From Vitrella brassicaformis (lineage: Eukaryota > Sar > Vitrellaceae): a stretch of DNA of 64,000 bases. The stretch covers positions 176,229-240,228 of the forward strand of contig CDMY01000336.1 in assembly GCA_001179505.1 (NCBI GenBank), written 5' to 3'. A program made the position numbers and the translations under genes. The notes under the pieces were generated by a model. The model was not told where the DNA came from and did not search any database. It saw only the letters and a list, made by a program, of their open reading frames with translations. Positions 24,863-37,400 of this stretch are shown one piece after another (position 1 is the first letter of the stretch; each line of letters starts with the position of its first letter).

Positions 24863-26566
24863 GATGACTTACCAACCATCCAGTTCATGAACTCGCGCTC
24901 AGACAGAGCGTCCTTCCTGCAGACAAACGGGGAACACCGCGCAATTGTTCTTCTGGTTTGGTGTGGGTGTGTGTGGATGTTTGCCTACTGCTCGTCCTCC
25001 AGTGCGTTGTAGATGACGGCCAAATCCTGATGGACACACACAAACAGCGCAACACGGAAATATCAGTCCATTTGCCTCAGTATACTTCGTGTGTGGCTGC
25101 CTGACCGATAGCGGGTATTGCGTGCGGCCCTGGGTGTGGTCGGCGCACATGCGGTTAAACTCATCTGCACAACGCAGGCACACACAGACGAGCCAGCCGT
25201 ATGGGCATGGTATGGTCGCATGTACGCGCCTTCCTTGGGTGTGCTGGTCCCTTACCCATCCTCATGCCGATGTGTGGGGTGGCGATGGCGTACTTGCGGA
25301 ACGTCTCGGGGAAGTTACCTGTGCGGCAAGAAAGAGCAACAACAGCATTGCTGTAGACCTCTTTCAGCCGCTGTCTGTGTGCGTGTGCGTGTTACCTTTG
25401 GACACGGCCTGAATGGCCCTCTGCACATCTCGCAAACGCATACTCTTGGCAACGCTCTGACAGGATGGCATACCCACCACACACATACATCAGGGTCATG
25501 ATACATGTGGTCGCCTGCCGAGTGATGTGTGTGCCTACAATCATGAATCCGATGATGGCTGCGGCGACGACCACAAACGACACGACAATGGCGATGAACA
25601 GCAGCAGATCCTCAGTGGAGATCTTGCTCGACGTCGGCCACAGAGAGCACGCCGTCATCGTACCTGCAGTCAGAGAAAGCACACACACATCCACACAACA
25701 CACCACACACCTCGATCTTGTGGTTGTGTTGTGGCACAGGTGGTTGGCTGTCTGTGTACCGACCGTACCGAGGAAGAGCAGCCAGGCGGACGTGCCCGAG
25801 ATGCGTGTGAGTATTCGGATGTACTTGCGGATCCACTGGCGGTACTTGAGGGTCCAGCGGGGGTTGCCGGGGATGTCCAACACGAAGATGATCAAACCAA
25901 AGATACTGACACCATGACCAATATACGGTGGCACACACAACACACACAACACACACACACAGAGAGGGCGCCAACCATGAGCCTCCCGTCACCCATCCCC
26001 GCGTGAGTGTGTCGGCTTACAACAGGAAGATCTCATCGACGAGTGCGGCCAGTTCGAAGGTGCCGAAAGCTCCGAGTGCGCCGACGATGGCCCCGAACAT
26101 GACGCCCAGCGACGAGACGAAGAAGAGGATCTGCCAGCTCAGCCCCACCCTCTCCAGCGCGCCCTCCACCTTCACACCACCCGCCGCCACGTTCATCCAA
26201 GCGGCGTTCGTGCCGCCACGACCTGATCGGCCCGTCGACGCCATCGTCTGGTTCAGCAGCCCCTGCTGCTCTGCACACGCACACGCATCACCGCCACACA
26301 CACAGGATGAGAGATGCGTGCTTGCGTGTGGCGTGCAGGGCATGAGACGCCCTTCTGGCGGCCTCTCTGGCCTGTACTGCATCGCTCCTTGCGCACCCTG
26401 CATCCCTCCTCGCTCAGCTACCCTCTCTCGTGTCTGCATCTTTCTGCCCAGCGCCTGCCTGCCCTCTGGCGTGTTGTGTGTTGTTACCGGGCGGCGGCAG
26501 GCCGCCAGGGGAGCCCTGTGTGACGGGCGTGCCGCCCATGGGCGACTGTTGGTAGGTGGGCTGCAT
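24739..26566 (-). CDS. COPI-associated (TVP15-like) four-helix membrane protein with EF-hand-like tail
   Basis: Exons read in phase: 26488-26566, 26021-26270, 25769-25905, 25539-25663, 25396-25456, then four short ones to TGA at 24739-24741. The N-terminus is short and Gln/Pro/Gly-rich (MQPTYQQSPMGGTPV). Four hydrophobic helices follow: ILFFVSSLGVMFGAIVGALG, FIFGLIIFVLDIPG, TSAWLLFLGTMTACSLW and LLFIAIVVSFVVVAAAIIGF. The LDIPG turn and the RISGTSAWLLFLG segment match the COPI-associated protein pattern, a Golgi/vesicle membrane family. The soluble C-terminus (DEFNRMCADHTQGRTQY and EREFMNWMVG) resembles a degenerate EF-hand pair, but the loops lack several ligand positions. The final residues are GGITLL. 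The gene is divergent from the condensin gene. Confidence 0.72.
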
Positions 26567-26906
26567 CGATGGATCGATTTCAGAGCCGACCGACCCAGCA
26601 CTGTCACGTATCAGCTACACCACACTCGCGCGAGGAGGGAAAATCGTTTCTTTGGTCAGATCTCTGGCAACTGTTTCACTCCTTGCCCGAACTCGGCAAT
26701 CGATGGCGGCCAGGACAGAGGCAGGTGGAGAATTTTTGTGGATGGTGCACGGCTGTTCGCCTCCACACAATCGGTCTGGTCTCAGAGATCTGCCATCAGA
26801 TGGAGCGAAATGAGCTGACAGACCACTCGGCGTGAGTTTCCGGCCTCTCACGAAAACCGGCAGTTGCAGCGGGCCCCTGCGCTGACCTGATAGGACCGCT
26901 TCCGTC
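26567..26906. promoter_or_regulatory. Divergent intergenic promoter region (COPI-associated / CAP-H2)
   Basis: A 340 bp gap between divergent starts with no microsatellite. Promoter role inferred from position. Confidence 0.4.
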
Positions 26907-29368
26907 ATGAGTGCAGCCTTGTTGACGATTCGCCAGCTGGCGAACCAGAAGGACTTAGAATGGGACATCACGGTCACCCCCGAGATGATAGAGGAGCTGG
27001 ACGCCTGCAACGACTTCAGGGAACTGGCCAGCGTGTGAGCGTGGGTGGCTCTAATGGGTGGATGGAAAGAGCCGACGGATGGACGACGAGTGTTGTGCCG
27101 TGTGTGTCACGTATGTCAGAGTGGAGATGCGCTGTGGCATTTTCGTGCGCAAGGTGGACGATTTGGTTCGTGCGGTGACGACCGGTGCGTCCTTGGTGGA
27201 GAAGAAGCGGCGGGCGCCGGGGCAGAAGGGCAAGCAGCGGGAGGACTGGCTGGATGAGGACGTCATCTTTGCTGCAGACAGCAAATCGGTCAGCACGCAC
27301 CACGCAGAAATACCATCAATGCCTGGATGCATATGGTGGCTGGTGTGCGTGGGCATGTGTCAGGTGATCGCAAAGAACATCGGGGCGACGCTTGACCAGA
27401 GCAAACGGTTGGGCGACAAGGCCCCCCTGCAGCGCCGCACGCCGCTCGCCCTCCTGCCAAAGGAAGACATCAGCAAAAAGGACGACAACCGGGTTTGTGA
27501 GCCAGTGGGGGGGAGGGGAGTGGGGTGGGTTAGAAAGGGTGGATGTGCATCCATCCTCTCTGTGTGTGTGTGGTCAGACTGCGTATCCGTTGCATTCGTC
27601 TGGGATGGCGTTGCTGGATGAGCACGATGCCGTCATCTTCAGCGACATCTTCGCACAGCACCTGCCCAAGCAGGGAGACGACCAGCAACCACCGATCCCC
27701 ATCCCACCAGGGTAAAAAAGAGAGAAGGGACGAAAATGCAATGCATACGACCAGTCTCGGAAGCCTTTTGTCCATTTCTCCTCCTTGTGTCATTTCCTGC
27801 CCTCTGCTGTCCGCTGGCTCTCAGAGCTGCCCGCCCAGCTGTCATGGTGCTGCAATAAAAGGAGGAGAAACACCTATCCAGCACACACAGAATTATGGGC
27901 AAAGTGTAGTTGGCTGTGTGCGGTTGATATCTGTCAGGATGGAGACGGTGTTGCGCGTGACGCCGAGGGCGACGTGGAGATGGGCGGCGGCGACGACGAT
28001 GACGACATAGAGGACGCTGACATGGGTACACACACAAACAGTGCACACACGCGGAAGCCATCCATCCATCTTTCCCTCGTAGGCCTGCCCGCACGCCCCA
28101 CCGTAGCTGACGGTGACGGTGCCGTAGTGGCTGTGGGTGGCGAGAGGGGACCGGCCGCAACAGCAGGTGCTGCAGGGGACTCCTTCACGGTCGACCCGAG
28201 CCAGTCCGACTCGCATAGTGAAGGCCGTGGCGAAAGAGTGCCGGTGCGTCAGGCCGGCGCGTCGGGTGGGCCGAGGAGGCGCGGCAAGGACCCATGGGCG
28301 AAGCTAGACCTGCACGAGAAACTAGGTGGAGAGGGAGGGAGATGGGATGGAAGGGGTGGGTGGATGGACGCATCGATGAGCGCGTGTGTGACATGTCGTT
28401 ATATATATATGTGTGTGTGTGTGTGTCTGTGTGTGTTGCAGGTCGTGACAAGCCTCTGAAGCTGCCGAAGAGGAGCTACGCCAACAAGTACACCCCCAAA
28501 CACATGCACACACACACACACACACATACATCCGTACCTTCATGCCTCATCAGGGCGCCGTCGGAGTTGTTCTGCTGCGGGTACGAGAAGCTCGATCCCG
28601 TGATCTTCGACTACTTCAGCACCAGCCCCCCACTCAAGTGCCTCTACCGCGACGAATGGCTCAAGGCACACGCTGCAGACCCCTCACAGCAGCAGCCTTC
28701 CCCCTCCCCCTCCTCATCCCTCGACAAGCTGGCCCCCGTCCGTCTGCCGGGTCTGCCTGAGCTCAAGCGCCCGCTGCTGCTGTGCGAAAAGTGGCGGATG
28801 GGTCTCAAGTGGGCGGCCTTTGAGGACCTCTTCCAAAAGGCACACAAGGACAGAAAACGACAGGGAGGCGGTAGACAGGTCAGTCAGTAGGAAGGAGGAG
28901 GGAGGACAAATATATGGCCGGCCACACGACCGGCAAATGGCTCTCCATGGGTCTGTGTGTGTCTCAGCCGCGTGCTCGCGCTCGTCGTCCGGTGGATGGC
29001 GCGGCTGGTGATGGGCGTGCGGACGGCGGGGGCTATGGCAATGATGAGGATGACGATGACGACGACGACGGTGGGTTCGAGTTCAACCTGCGGGGCGAGG
29101 GCGGGCAGGAGGAGCAGAACAACCGGGAGGGCGACGCGGCGGGGCAGTACGACAGGAACCGAGACGAACGTGAGAACTCTCTCCACACATGCATTTATGC
29201 GCCATCTGCTTTCATGTGTGTGTGCGCGTGTGTGTCTCCTTGATGCAGCTGAGTTTGAGACAGAGTTCGGTATCGATTTCCAGCAGCAGGTGCAGGCCCT
29301 GCAGGGCAGACGGCTGCATGAGATGGGCAGCACTGACGACGATGACGACCACTGCTTCAGAAGGTACG

Positions 29369-29404
<36 letters not shown>

Positions 29405-31413
29405 CACACACACACACGAATGCATCTGTGTGTCGGCCGGCCAGGGTCAAGTTGTTCCATGATTTCGTCCGTCGCCGCATCCACCGCAGCTCCAAGCGCG
29501 CCCCGTTCGACATCCACGTGTACATCAAGCGACTCGCAAACAAGATCAACCAAAAGGTGGCCGGCCACCCGATACGTTGCTGGATGGATGGATCGATGTC
29601 CGACAGCCAGACAGCTCATTCATTTCGTCTTTGTGAGTGTGTTGGCTGGCTGTGTGTCTGTCAGGGTGGCAAGGCCGACTTCGAGGAGCTGATGCGGGAC
29701 GAGCGCGCAGAAGAGGTCTACCGATACTTCGCTGCGTTCCTGCAGGTCGATCACATCACCACACACACCGCCCCGCCCACAACGGACACACACCGCGATC
29801 ACTGCTCTGCTCTCACTGCCCTTACGTGCATCAATCAGATGGGCAACTCTGGGTTCGTTGACTTCGAGCACGTCATCGACGTCGACGCTGACGACGCATC
29901 GGTCATGCCGCCCCCGCCACAGCAGCCCAGACACCCACGCATCAAGAAGGAACCCGAGCCCACACAGCCAGACCAAAACCAAGACCAAGAAAACCAAGAG
30001 CCTCCTGCCGCCGCCGCCGCCGCCGCAGCAGCAGCAGCAGCAGAGGTTCAAGACGAGCCGATGGAAGATGTGAATGGCGCAGGTGCGGCGGCGGCAGCAG
30101 CAGCACCAGCTGGTGATGGTCGTGAGGCGGGCGAGGGCGAGGGTGAGGGTGGGGAGTGTGAGGATGGCGACGAGGGGCTGGTGGGGCTGCCCATACAAGT
30201 AGCGGGTGCAGCGGGCCAGGCAGGGGACGGTGAGGGGGAGGGGGCCATGGATGAGGCCATGCTGCAGAAGGCAGACGAGGACGACGAAATCGCAAGACTG
30301 AAGGAGAAACAACGTACATGAGGGAAGGGAAACGGACACGTGGCGTCTCGTCTCTCCACGGCATCAAATGGTTGCTGGTGTCTCTGTCTGTGCATTGCAT
30401 TCGTCTCTCCTTCGCCCGGTGAGGTGCAGAGTTGTTGCTGTGTGAGCCCAAGTTGCTGCGGCACCACTTCGCCCTCCAGCTGCTCAAGGACCCTGCAGAG
30501 GCCAGGTAACGATCCATCCCATGACTCACACAAAATGAGACACACACATGACACACACCTACACATTTCTCTCCGGGTCAGTCGCATTATCATCGACGAG
30601 GAGCCCGCCCCGTCGCCCCCGCCACCCCCTCCAGCTCGAGACGACGCAGACGATGACGGCGACGACGAGGCGTACGAGGACAGACCGAAGCGGCGGAAGA
30701 AGGGTGGCGGTGCCAAGGCCAAACCCAAGCAGGACAGACGCAAGAAGAAACACAAGAAACAGCACAGCAGTGACGACGAAGAGGGAGAGGGAGAGGGGGA
30801 AGACGGTGAGTGACAGATAAATATCACACATGACCACCACAGCCAGTGTGGGTGCCAAGCAGCATGTCCTTCGCAATCCCCTTCCTCTCTCTCTTTCTGT
30901 CCGTGTGTGTGTGCGTGCCCGTGTGTGTGGTCAGGTGTCGCCATGGAGCTGGAGGGTGGAGAGGCGGATGAGGCCATGCCCAAGGCGCCCAAGCCCAGGA
31001 AGCGGCGCGACAAGAACAAGAAGAAAGACAAACCCCCAACGCCTCACCAGCAGCAGCAGCAGCAGCAAGAGCCCGACGAGCAGGATGACGAACAAGACAA
31101 CGACCACCAGCAGCAGCAGGATCAGCAAGATCAGCAGCAGGAAGAGGATGGGTATGAGCCCATGGAGGAGGAGGAAGAAGAGCAAGAGGAGGCCCGCCCC
31201 AAGCCCAAGAAGGGGCCAAAGAACAAAAAGAACAAGAAGCGACGTGAGGTCGAAGATGACGAGAACCACGAGGAGGGGGACGGGCAGGGTGGCGATGGTG
31301 GCGAGGTGCCGGAGACGCCTCCCAAGGCGGCCCCCCGTCGCGCCTTCCCTGGCCGCACACCCCCGCCCGACGAGTATGACGGCAGAGGCGTCCTGGGGCT
31401 GCTTGGCGACTGA
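26907..31413 (+). CDS. NCAPH2: Condensin-II complex subunit H2 (kleisin CAP-H2)
   Basis: Start ATG 26907; first exons 26907-27034, 27120-27288, 27364-27492 and 27578-27711 are in phase; stop at 31411-31413. The N-terminus matches the CAP-H2 N-domain: IRQLANQKDLEWDITVTPEM, then the helix FVRKVDDLVRAVTTGASLVE that would bind the SMC neck. After a long acidic, Asp/Glu-rich linker, the C-terminal winged-helix region is seen: LFHDFVRRRIHRSSKRAPFD then IHVYIKRLANKI, and AEEVYRYFAAFLQ. Kleisins bridge the SMC2/SMC4 ATPases for mitotic chromosome compaction. The family tail is replaced by about 470 residues of poly-Ala, Pro/Gln, Glu and Lys tracts (from ~29880), unusual for the family; it stays in phase through 31413. 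Exon structure near 27712-27937 is unclear: a 22 nt micro-exon (27825-27846) would keep phase. Confidence 0.82.
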
Positions 31414-31878
31414 CTGAGTGACTTAGGGGAGGGAGCGGAGCGGTGGGGTGGATAGTCCATGTCCGTGACAGTGACTCAGTTCATGATGGACTTCTTCCTG
31501 TCGTGTGGTGCATTCATTGCAGGCGAGGCAATGTCCAATTATTCCAACGCACCGCTCATCAATCAATCACTGAACATGAAGAGTGCTTAGACAGATAGAT
31601 CCATATACGTGTCGGTCTGTACACACACGGCGAGACGATCGGATCGACCACTCATTTCCCTCCTTTGCATGGCATGCAGCCGGCCGGCATTCCTCATCGC
31701 CTTGTCCCGTTCATCGCCGCATCACTAATGATGAGGATCGCCAGAGCTGGCGATTCTCCTGGTTAGCGGCGCGGACCTGCGCGAGACAAGCCCGAAGAGA
31801 CGGACAGCGCCCCAGAAACCACCCACGCACACCCGTCGAAAAACAAAGCGTCGCTCATCTGTCGGGCCGGCCCGCCGG
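31414..31878. other. Convergent intergenic gap
   Basis: It lies between the 3' ends of CAP-H2 and the PAN-like membrane protein gene. No coding frame or strong repeat is seen; probably two 3' UTRs. Confidence 0.55.
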
Positions 31879-34190
31879 CTATTCCTCCTCTTCCTCTCCT
31901 TGTTTGCCCAAGACGACCGTGTCGCCGCTCCACAGCGGCCCCTCCCGACTCTCCAACTCGTCACTCACAAACACAGACGGCTTGTGGCCCTGAACACACA
32001 CACGCACCCCGACACAATAAACACACATCGATGCCCATTTAGGTCTGTCTGTCCGTGTGCTGACATTGATGGTGCTGACGGCCACGTCGATCCGCAGGTC
32101 GTCGGTATGGAAGGCGTACTTGGACCACACCTCAAACCCACCCATCGCCGACAGCTTGAACTTGCCCCTGGCACGAGACAGACCACCCGCTTTCTTATGC
32201 TCGTCGCCGGGAGAAGTGATCGGCGCGCTGAGCGCCCGCAGCGTGTCCATCGAGCAGCCCCGCAACACGCACAACGCCCGTCTGCTCGGGGGCTTCAGCG
32301 TGAGATCAAGGAATGAGGGCGAGTAGTTGACGGCGGTGCACCGCTGCTGCTTGCCGCAGGCCGTGAGGCACTCGTCGAGGTCGGCCACGTCGAATATGTT
32401 GCGGAGGTTTGGGCATAGATGGTCGGGGATGACCTCGTCGGAGGCTACCAACGTCCAGCGGTCAGCCGGCGAGGCATACCGATCCATAGCCAACGCTGCA
32501 GGCACGTGAGGAGAAGGAGATGACGGCAGAGAGTGCGTATGGTTCATTTGGTGGTGGGCGCCCCGCCGTCCATGTGGTGCCTTACCGCTCTTGAAGTCGA
32601 ATTTGTACACGAATGGTCCGCTCTGAGGGGAGAACTTCAGCTGGACAGCCGGCAGCAAGCCGATATGGATGTCGAGGCCGACACGGTTGATGGTGACTGG
32701 CCGTGATGCGTAACCTGAAGGGCTCCCCGACGACCGCACCCCGCCCGGCTGCACCTGTGATGGCACGCTGACACGCAGAACGAACAAACCATATCGGTGT
32801 GCGTGTGTCAGAGGTTTCAGTGATAGGTCGGTCGGTCACACTCACTCACTCGATGATGAGCATGGCGGATCGGCGGTCCTCGTCGGTCTCCTCGCCGTAT
32901 TTGGGGTAGACCGAGAGGGTGAAGGGGTCCAGGCCGCTCAGGGAAGTCGTCTGCTCGAGGGCTGAGCCCGCAGGCAGCCCACGCAACGACTGACAAGAGA
33001 AGGAAAGGACACAGAAAGTGAAGACACTTGCCGGCCTTGTGTGTCTGTTGTGGGCATGATTTGGGCGCGGCGCATATCAGACTGACCTTCTCGAAGTCCG
33101 CTATGTCCCACCGCACCTTGGCTGCCCTTCGGTGGTACAGTGCCGACACCTCGCGCTTCAGGGCATCATTCTCGCGCTGCAGAGGCGACAGCTCACCACG
33201 GCTCACACCATCCTGGACCAACACACGACACACGACACACATCACAACCACCCGGAAGCGCCTCTCCCCTCCCCCTAAAGACCTACCACAGACGGTGATC
33301 TCGCGCTGGTTGCGTGGTCAGATGGCGGGACATTCACGTGTGTCTTCGCTGCTGGTGGCTGGTGGGCGGGCTCGGGCTGGGCGGGACGGGGAGAGATGGC
33401 CGTGATGACCATCACGAGCAGGTTGGGGAAGAAGGAATATCCCAGAGCCACCCTCGTGACGCCCATGAAGAAGACGACACAGGCGAGGAAGGCCAGCCTC
33501 GAGCCACACTCCTGAAGATTCGGCCGCAGCCACATCCATAGCTCATCCGCCCACTCACGCGCACGCTCACGGGCAGAGCTCCTCTCTCCAGCCACCACAG
33601 CCGCCTCCGCACGGCTGTTTCCATCATCGCCACGCATCATGCTGAGAGAGTGGATTGGTCCCAGGATGGGTGGTGGCGGTGTGGTGTGCCAGTGCCACAC
33701 CGGCGGCCGCGTGTGTGTGGCGGGGGAGGGGGTGGGCACGACGACAAAGTGCAGGTGGGGGATGGAGTTGGTCGTCAGGGTGAGCAGCGTCACGTTGGCA
33801 GGGACCGGTGGGAGGGAGGCCAGGTGCGACTGGGCCGCGACAAGGAATGAGTGGAGGTCCTTCTCCGTCGATATGGGAACATAGCTCTTGTCTGGGAGGC
33901 TGCCTGCACGCCACGCAACACACATGCACAGAAGTGAATAACACCGCGCTGCACTTTGCCTCAGCAGTGCATGTGTGCTTGTCACCTGCCATGATGCAGT
34001 CATCTCCACACACAGCTATGGCACTCTCGTTTGGTGCCCACCCGGACTGCGTGTCTGCAGATGACGCCAGCACTTCGCTCGCCGTCAGCCGCACCTTAAC
34101 CATGCTCATTCTCTCTGTCACCACCAGTGTGCTGATCTGATCTTTCTTGCCAGCGGCACTGACGACAACAGGCAGCCCAAACTCAGACAT
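31879..34190 (-). CDS. Membrane protein with PAN/apple-like cysteine region
   Basis: About seven exons from ATG 34190 (MSEFGLPVVVSAAGKKDQIS) to TAG 31879-31881. The N-terminal ~200 residues have no recognisable domain. One long or two short hydrophobic segments follow: RLAFLACVVFFMGVTRVALG and FFPNLLVMVITAI. A helical stretch (LQRENDALKREVSALYHRRA) comes next. The C-terminal part holds a Cys-rich segment, DLDECLTACGKQQRCTAVNY then RRALCVLRGC, spaced like a PAN/apple domain, which in other proteins binds carbohydrate or protein outside the cell. The tail is acidic (GKQGEEEEE). It has no clear signal peptide, so topology is uncertain; a type II arrangement with the Cys region in the lumen would fit. 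The overall family is not recognised. Confidence 0.65.
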
Positions 34191-34423
34191 TGCGCACCGT
34201 CCAGCGTTTTAAGTGGTCATTCCTCTTTTCTGGGGATACAGCATCGTGCACCATGATGACTCCACCCTGCGTGTTTCATGCCAGTGGGTGGGTTTCATGC
34301 GAGCTACACAGCGATCGCCTTTCGGGGAGGACAACACAGCAGCAGCAGCAGAAGGCCGCGGGGATGCAGCACAGGACAGAGCAGAAGCCACAATGAGCGA
34401 TATGTCGTGATCTAGCTGCGTCG
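34191..34423. promoter_or_regulatory. Divergent intergenic promoter region (PAN-like / ankyrin-RING)
   Basis: Only 233 bp between divergent starts and free of CA/TG microsatellites. A shared promoter is inferred. Confidence 0.4.
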
Positions 34424-37400
34424 ATGGACGACTCCTCCAAGAACCTGCGGAAATGCCTGGCTGGCGGCAAGAAGGCAGTCGACGATGACAGGAACACCCA
34501 AGATGGAGGCCACGATCCGCCAGCAGACTCCCTCGGCCGCGGCAGCGCGACGAAAGAGCAGATAGGCGTCCCCTCTACTTGCTTGCCCATCGCCCCTCAC
34601 ACAGCGCAGCATGCCAGCAGTGCGTCCTCGGCTGGGAAGGCCAGCCATGGCGGCAAGGGAGGCAACGAGAGGAGGGACGCACCGTCTGCAGACAGTGATG
34701 TCATCCAGAGGCCACATGCAGCTCCTGTCAAGGTGCGTACACACACACACACACACACACACCACACACGAGAACGCTCGTGTTTGGTTTGTGTGTGTGT
34801 GTGTGGATACCCAAGCTCTCTCTGCGTCAGGAGCCTCTCGTAGATGCTGGCGGCGTCAGCAAGGGGCAGTGCAATCGCAAGCCCGTTCGTGATGAGCATT
34901 TCAACATCGTCCCTCCCATCCACCCCGACGAGGCAGCACGGATGGTGTCAGAGGTCGCCGAGCAGTCGCGTGCATCGCTTTCTCGGCCTGGTGGCGACTG
35001 GATGGGGGAGGTTGGTGCCGGCCTCAAGCAGCGCATGCCCCATCACCGGTTCTTCTGCGTGCGCTTTCGGAGCGATACATACGCAGTATCCGCTGCCTCA
35101 TGTTCGGCGTACACACACGAGGTAAGGAAGCACACAAATCATTCGCACACACTTGGTCATGGCTTCTCTGCATGTACCGCCGTGCAGCCCCTCTGTGTGT
35201 GTTTGGCCGACGGGCGTGAGGCCGGCGACCCCTCCGCACCGACATCGGTGTCCCCAGAGGAGAATGGGCACTTCGTGACGGCGGTCCGCATGACGTTGAA
35301 GCAGGCGCGCGAGAAGGGGCGGAGCCACGAAAAGGACGAGCGTCTCGTCGCCATTGACATGAAAGGACTCGCGGAGAAGGTGCTGAACCAGCTGATCGAT
35401 CGCAGAGTGGTGGTCGGCGGTCACCCCAAGACCATCGTCCTGCTGTCAGCCGAGCAGCCACTGCCCTCGGACTGGCCTCATGACGGATCTGCCAGCGCGG
35501 TGTCGGCCAAGTGGACTCGGGGAGCGGACACTCCCCCCCTGTGGTTCTACTTGATCAGATGGAACCCCCTCAGCAGCACCACCGACAGCAGCGCGTCTTT
35601 TGTGACGGCGGACGTGCAGGCAGCCAACACCATAGCCCTTCCCCCGCCCCGAGTCGCTGGTCAGGTGCCTGCTGTTGACGGCGCCAAGAACCGTAGACGC
35701 GTAGACATCAGCCCTGCTGCTGCTGGTGGTGGTGGTGCTGCTGGTGGTGGTGGACATAGCGGAGGTACGCAAACCATCGGCTGCTGTTGGTGGACTGCGT
35801 ATCCTCATGAGCGTCTTGTGCTGTGTGTACCTGCAGGTGGGTCGATTGGTGCGGCAGCGATACAGCAGCAGCATCAGGGTGGCGGCAGCTCACAGTCGGC
35901 AGAACTGACGGCCCCCACCGTCATGCAACACACCCATCAGCAACAGCAGCAGCAGCATCTCAAGCGGGTGAACCCGAACAGCCAGGAGATGAAGGCCATG
36001 GTTCGGGCGATGCGGGAGATGTACGCGCACGATCAGCTGGTGGCAGAAGATCAGCGCAGGGCCGTGCATCTCAAAGAGGACCACCAGCTCCTTTCCCAGC
36101 TGCCGACTCCGTGCTTCCCCGACCCCTCCCTCCTGGGCGGTGTGCTCTTCCGCCACGCCCTGCAGGCGTGTGTGGTGCACGGTGCGGCCGGGTCGCTCGA
36201 GGCGCTGCTGAGGGAGACGCTCGTCAAGCCGACCGAGAAGGACAAGGGGAGGCTGGCTGTGGGTGAGGTGCGGACCAAGAAGGACAGGAAGGTGCTCCGG
36301 TGGAGTGACCTGTCGTTGGGTACTCTCGATCTCGTCACTGAAGGTCCGCAGACAGACAGACAGACAGGCAGACAGATGGACGGCTCGGCACTTTGTGCAC
36401 GTTGGTGCTGTTCATGCCTGTGTGTTCAGATTATGTGCCGTCCCCTCTAGTCGTACAGGCGGCCGTGGCCAACGCACCCATACAGATCATGCGGGTACGC
36501 CCTGAGCCCGTCGTGCTGCTTACGTGTAAGGATACCTCCGTGTGTCTGTGTGCTATGCAGACGTTGCTGGCGTTCAATGCCGATGTGAATGTGCGAGGGT
36601 ATGCCGGCCACAGAAAGGAGATTGACGGCAAGCTCAGCTACAACACATCCGCCATCGGTAAGCGGCCAGGGAAGATACTGCTGAAACACAGCCTCATTGC
36701 ATTGCCTTCCGTGTGTGTGTGCAGGTGCGGCTGCATTCTGGCACCGTCCTGATCTCCTTCGTTTCCTCCTTTGTGAGGCAAGAGCCGACCCCAAGGTCCC
36801 GTTAGACGTGACGTTTGAGGACCCTCTACGACACGGTATGTACCACAGACCCCACCTGTCGATGCGTGACGTTCCGCCTTTCCTTTCCTCTCCCCTCCAT
36901 CCTTGTCAGGCCCCCCCATCATTACTTCTCATGACTTGCTTGAGCTGGTGTGCATTGGCCAGCCGGAGGCGCAACAGCAGGCGCAACAGCGGCAGGCCCT
37001 GGCCACCATCGAGGTGCTCGATGCGGAGGGGCTGATCAAGCACGGCGAAAGCGGCAGCGGCATCTTCGACATCAACTGCAGGAACTCATATGTCGCCATA
37101 TATGGCGACACGTCTCTGCACCTTGCTGCCATCCACGGCTGGTCCAGCCTGGTCGAGTGGCTGCTCGAGAATGGGGCGGTCCCTGGCGCTGTCAACGAGT
37201 TCAACGAAACGCCTCTCGACGCCGCACGAAGACGCGGCCGGAAGGTCAGCTGAAGGAATGGCATCCAATGAGCCGTCACAGTGAGTGATTCCGCCCTGTT
37301 GTGTTTCGCAGGAGTGCGAGGCCGTGCTGCTGAAGCATCTCACGGCCCAATCGGTGCAGACGGCCACCAGCACTGCTGCAAGAGCTAGCACGGGAGCGCC

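Noticed and set aside
29620-30339. 239-codon minus-strand open frame rich in Cys/Leu
   Set aside because: It is the antisense of the Ala/Gln/Asp repeat tail of the CAP-H2 gene.
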